Below, piece after piece: positions 63,376-64,000 of a stretch of DNA of 64,000 nt. The notes under the pieces were generated by a model, which saw only the letters and a program-made list of their open reading frames with translations, was not told the origin of the DNA and did not search any database. Both the position numbers and the translations under genes were made by a program. The stretch's first letter is position 1. Every line of letters begins with the position of its first letter. Source of the DNA: Thalassobius sp034670005 (GTDB lineage: Bacteria; Pseudomonadota; Alphaproteobacteria; Rhodobacterales; Rhodobacteraceae); NCBI RefSeq assembly GCF_034670005.1, contig NZ_JAXMOH010000008.1:1-64000 (forward strand), in the 5' to 3' direction.

Positions 63376-64000
63376 ATGAAATTAACTCGAGAACTTTCAA
63401 AGCTCATATCTTCGCCTTTCATCTCTCGCGGGGGTGGTTCGGCGACGGTTACGATTTGCATCCCGACCTATCAGTCTGAACCGTTTATCGAACGGACGCT
63501 CGCCTTTGCCAGCGGACAAACCTTGAACAATATCCGCATTCTGGTGTCGGTTGATACCTCCACGGATCAGACCGCAAATATCTGTCGTGAATTCGCCCGG
63601 ACAGATTCCCGCATTGATGTGATTGAAACCGAAGAACGCGTGGGATGGGCCGGAAACGTCGCCAGACTCGTCCGAAACGTGGATACGGATTTCTTCTTCA
63701 TGTTCTATCATGACGATGTGATCCTGCCTCAGTTTTGCGAAAAAATGCAGGCCGTACTACTGGCCGCGCCAGAGGCCGCAAGCGCAAATTGCGAAGTCAG
63801 TTGGCTTGGAGAGGCCGAGCGTCGGATTCCTGCTTATTCCTATCCACAAAAAACAGTCGAGCGCGTCGCGACGCTCTACGCATACGACCAAATCCCAGGT
63901 GCCCCAATGCGAAACATGGTACGCACCAGCAAGTTCGGAAGTGAAACGCTTCTGGAAGATGGCGCAGACGGGATGAAGCTACATTATGGTTTCCTTACAA
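63376..64000 (+). CDS. Family 2 glycosyltransferase, N-terminal part (runs off the window)
   Basis: 208 codons are visible and open to the window end. ATVTICIPTYQSEPFIERTL is the first strand and helix of the GT-A fold. VSVDTSTDQT gives the nucleotide-binding Asp, and MFYHDDV supplies the DxD-like metal motif. It probably transfers a sugar from an NDP donor in the glycan made with the deoxysugar genes to its left. The start ATG 63376 follows an AT-rich stretch with no strong Shine-Dalgarno. The preceding 152 bases hold no gene. Confidence 0.85.
   Translation, partial: MKLTRELSKLISSPFISRGGGSATVTICIPTYQSEPFIERTLAFASGQTLNNIRILVSVDTSTDQTANICREFARTDSRIDVIETEERVGWAGNVARLVRNVDTDFFFMFYHDDVILPQFCEKMQAVLLAAPEAASANCEVSWLGEAERRIPAYSYPQKTVERVATLYAYDQIPGAPMRNMVRTSKFGSETLLEDGADGMKLHYGFLT

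Overview
The window looks like a piece of an alphaproteobacterial genome, most likely of the Roseobacter/Rhodobacteraceae type. The reasons are high GC, Shine-Dalgarno-led and tightly overlapping operons, and a gene stock dominated by catabolism of methylated amines and imported small molecules. This placement is inference from gene content, since no rRNA, tRNA or core chromosomal marker is visible. Several insertion-sequence and integrase remnants and a deoxysugar/glycan segment at the right end suggest accessory DNA (genomic island or large plasmid).

Region 1 (about 0.5-35 kb) is an N-methyl/quaternary-amine type catabolic region. It holds two FAD-GcvT fusion dehydrogenases of the dimethylglycine/sarcosine dehydrogenase type (555-2996, 21096-23546) and three trimethylamine-dehydrogenase-like FMN/4Fe-4S/FAD enzymes (8105-10189, 15367-17442, 33041-35098). 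Two Pot-type ABC importers with Tat-secreted binding proteins are present (10907-15018, 24435-28489). Around them are two class III aminotransferases (one fused to an APH-type kinase), a PhnZ-like HD oxygenase candidate, an SDR, an aldehyde dehydrogenase, single and double cupins, a methyltransferase, a sulfatase, an SMR exporter, and regulators of the BetI-like TetR, LuxR and GlxA/AraC types. Two divergent intergenic regions (near 15.2 and 32.85 kb) share a promoter-like box plus a TTGAATG-NN-CATTCAA palindrome at identical spacing. This is a likely common operator, most simply for the TetR/BetI-like repressor encoded in the first operon. The dehydrogenase plus SMR pair at 15.4-17.9 kb is echoed at 33.0-35.5 kb, where the SMR copy has decayed.

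Region 2 (35.8-39.7 kb) is a molybdenum-hydroxylase operon (FAD, 2Fe-2S and molybdopterin subunits) ending in an overlapping MoaD/ThiS-like gene. Region 3 (39.7-42.6 kb) is a scar: a 3' agmatinase fragment, a frameshifted tyrosine recombinase, an internally deleted IS3-family element and a 3'-truncated KduD-like SDR.

Region 4 (42.6-59.3 kb) has two divergent operons around one regulator. Leftward are an acetoin/pyruvate-dehydrogenase-like complex (E1 alpha, E1 beta, a double-lipoyl scaffold, an aldehyde dehydrogenase, a lipoyl-less E2 and Lpd), an M24-fold protein, a BudC-like SDR and a 609-residue regulator that fuses a winged helix to a periplasmic-binding-protein-like domain. Rightward are a ribose-type (CUT2) ABC importer and a second BudC-like SDR. 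The simplest reading is import of a polyol/sugar-like substrate, SDR oxidation, and thiolytic cleavage by the E1/E2/E3 complex, with the embedded aldehyde dehydrogenase removing an aldehyde product.

Region 5 (59.3-64 kb) starts with an IS3-family remnant carrying palindromic insertions. It continues with a FAD oxidoreductase, a WxcM/FdtA-like cupin, an NDP-hexose 2,3-dehydratase and the start of a family 2 glycosyltransferase, i.e. a deoxysugar/surface-glycan locus cut by the window edge.
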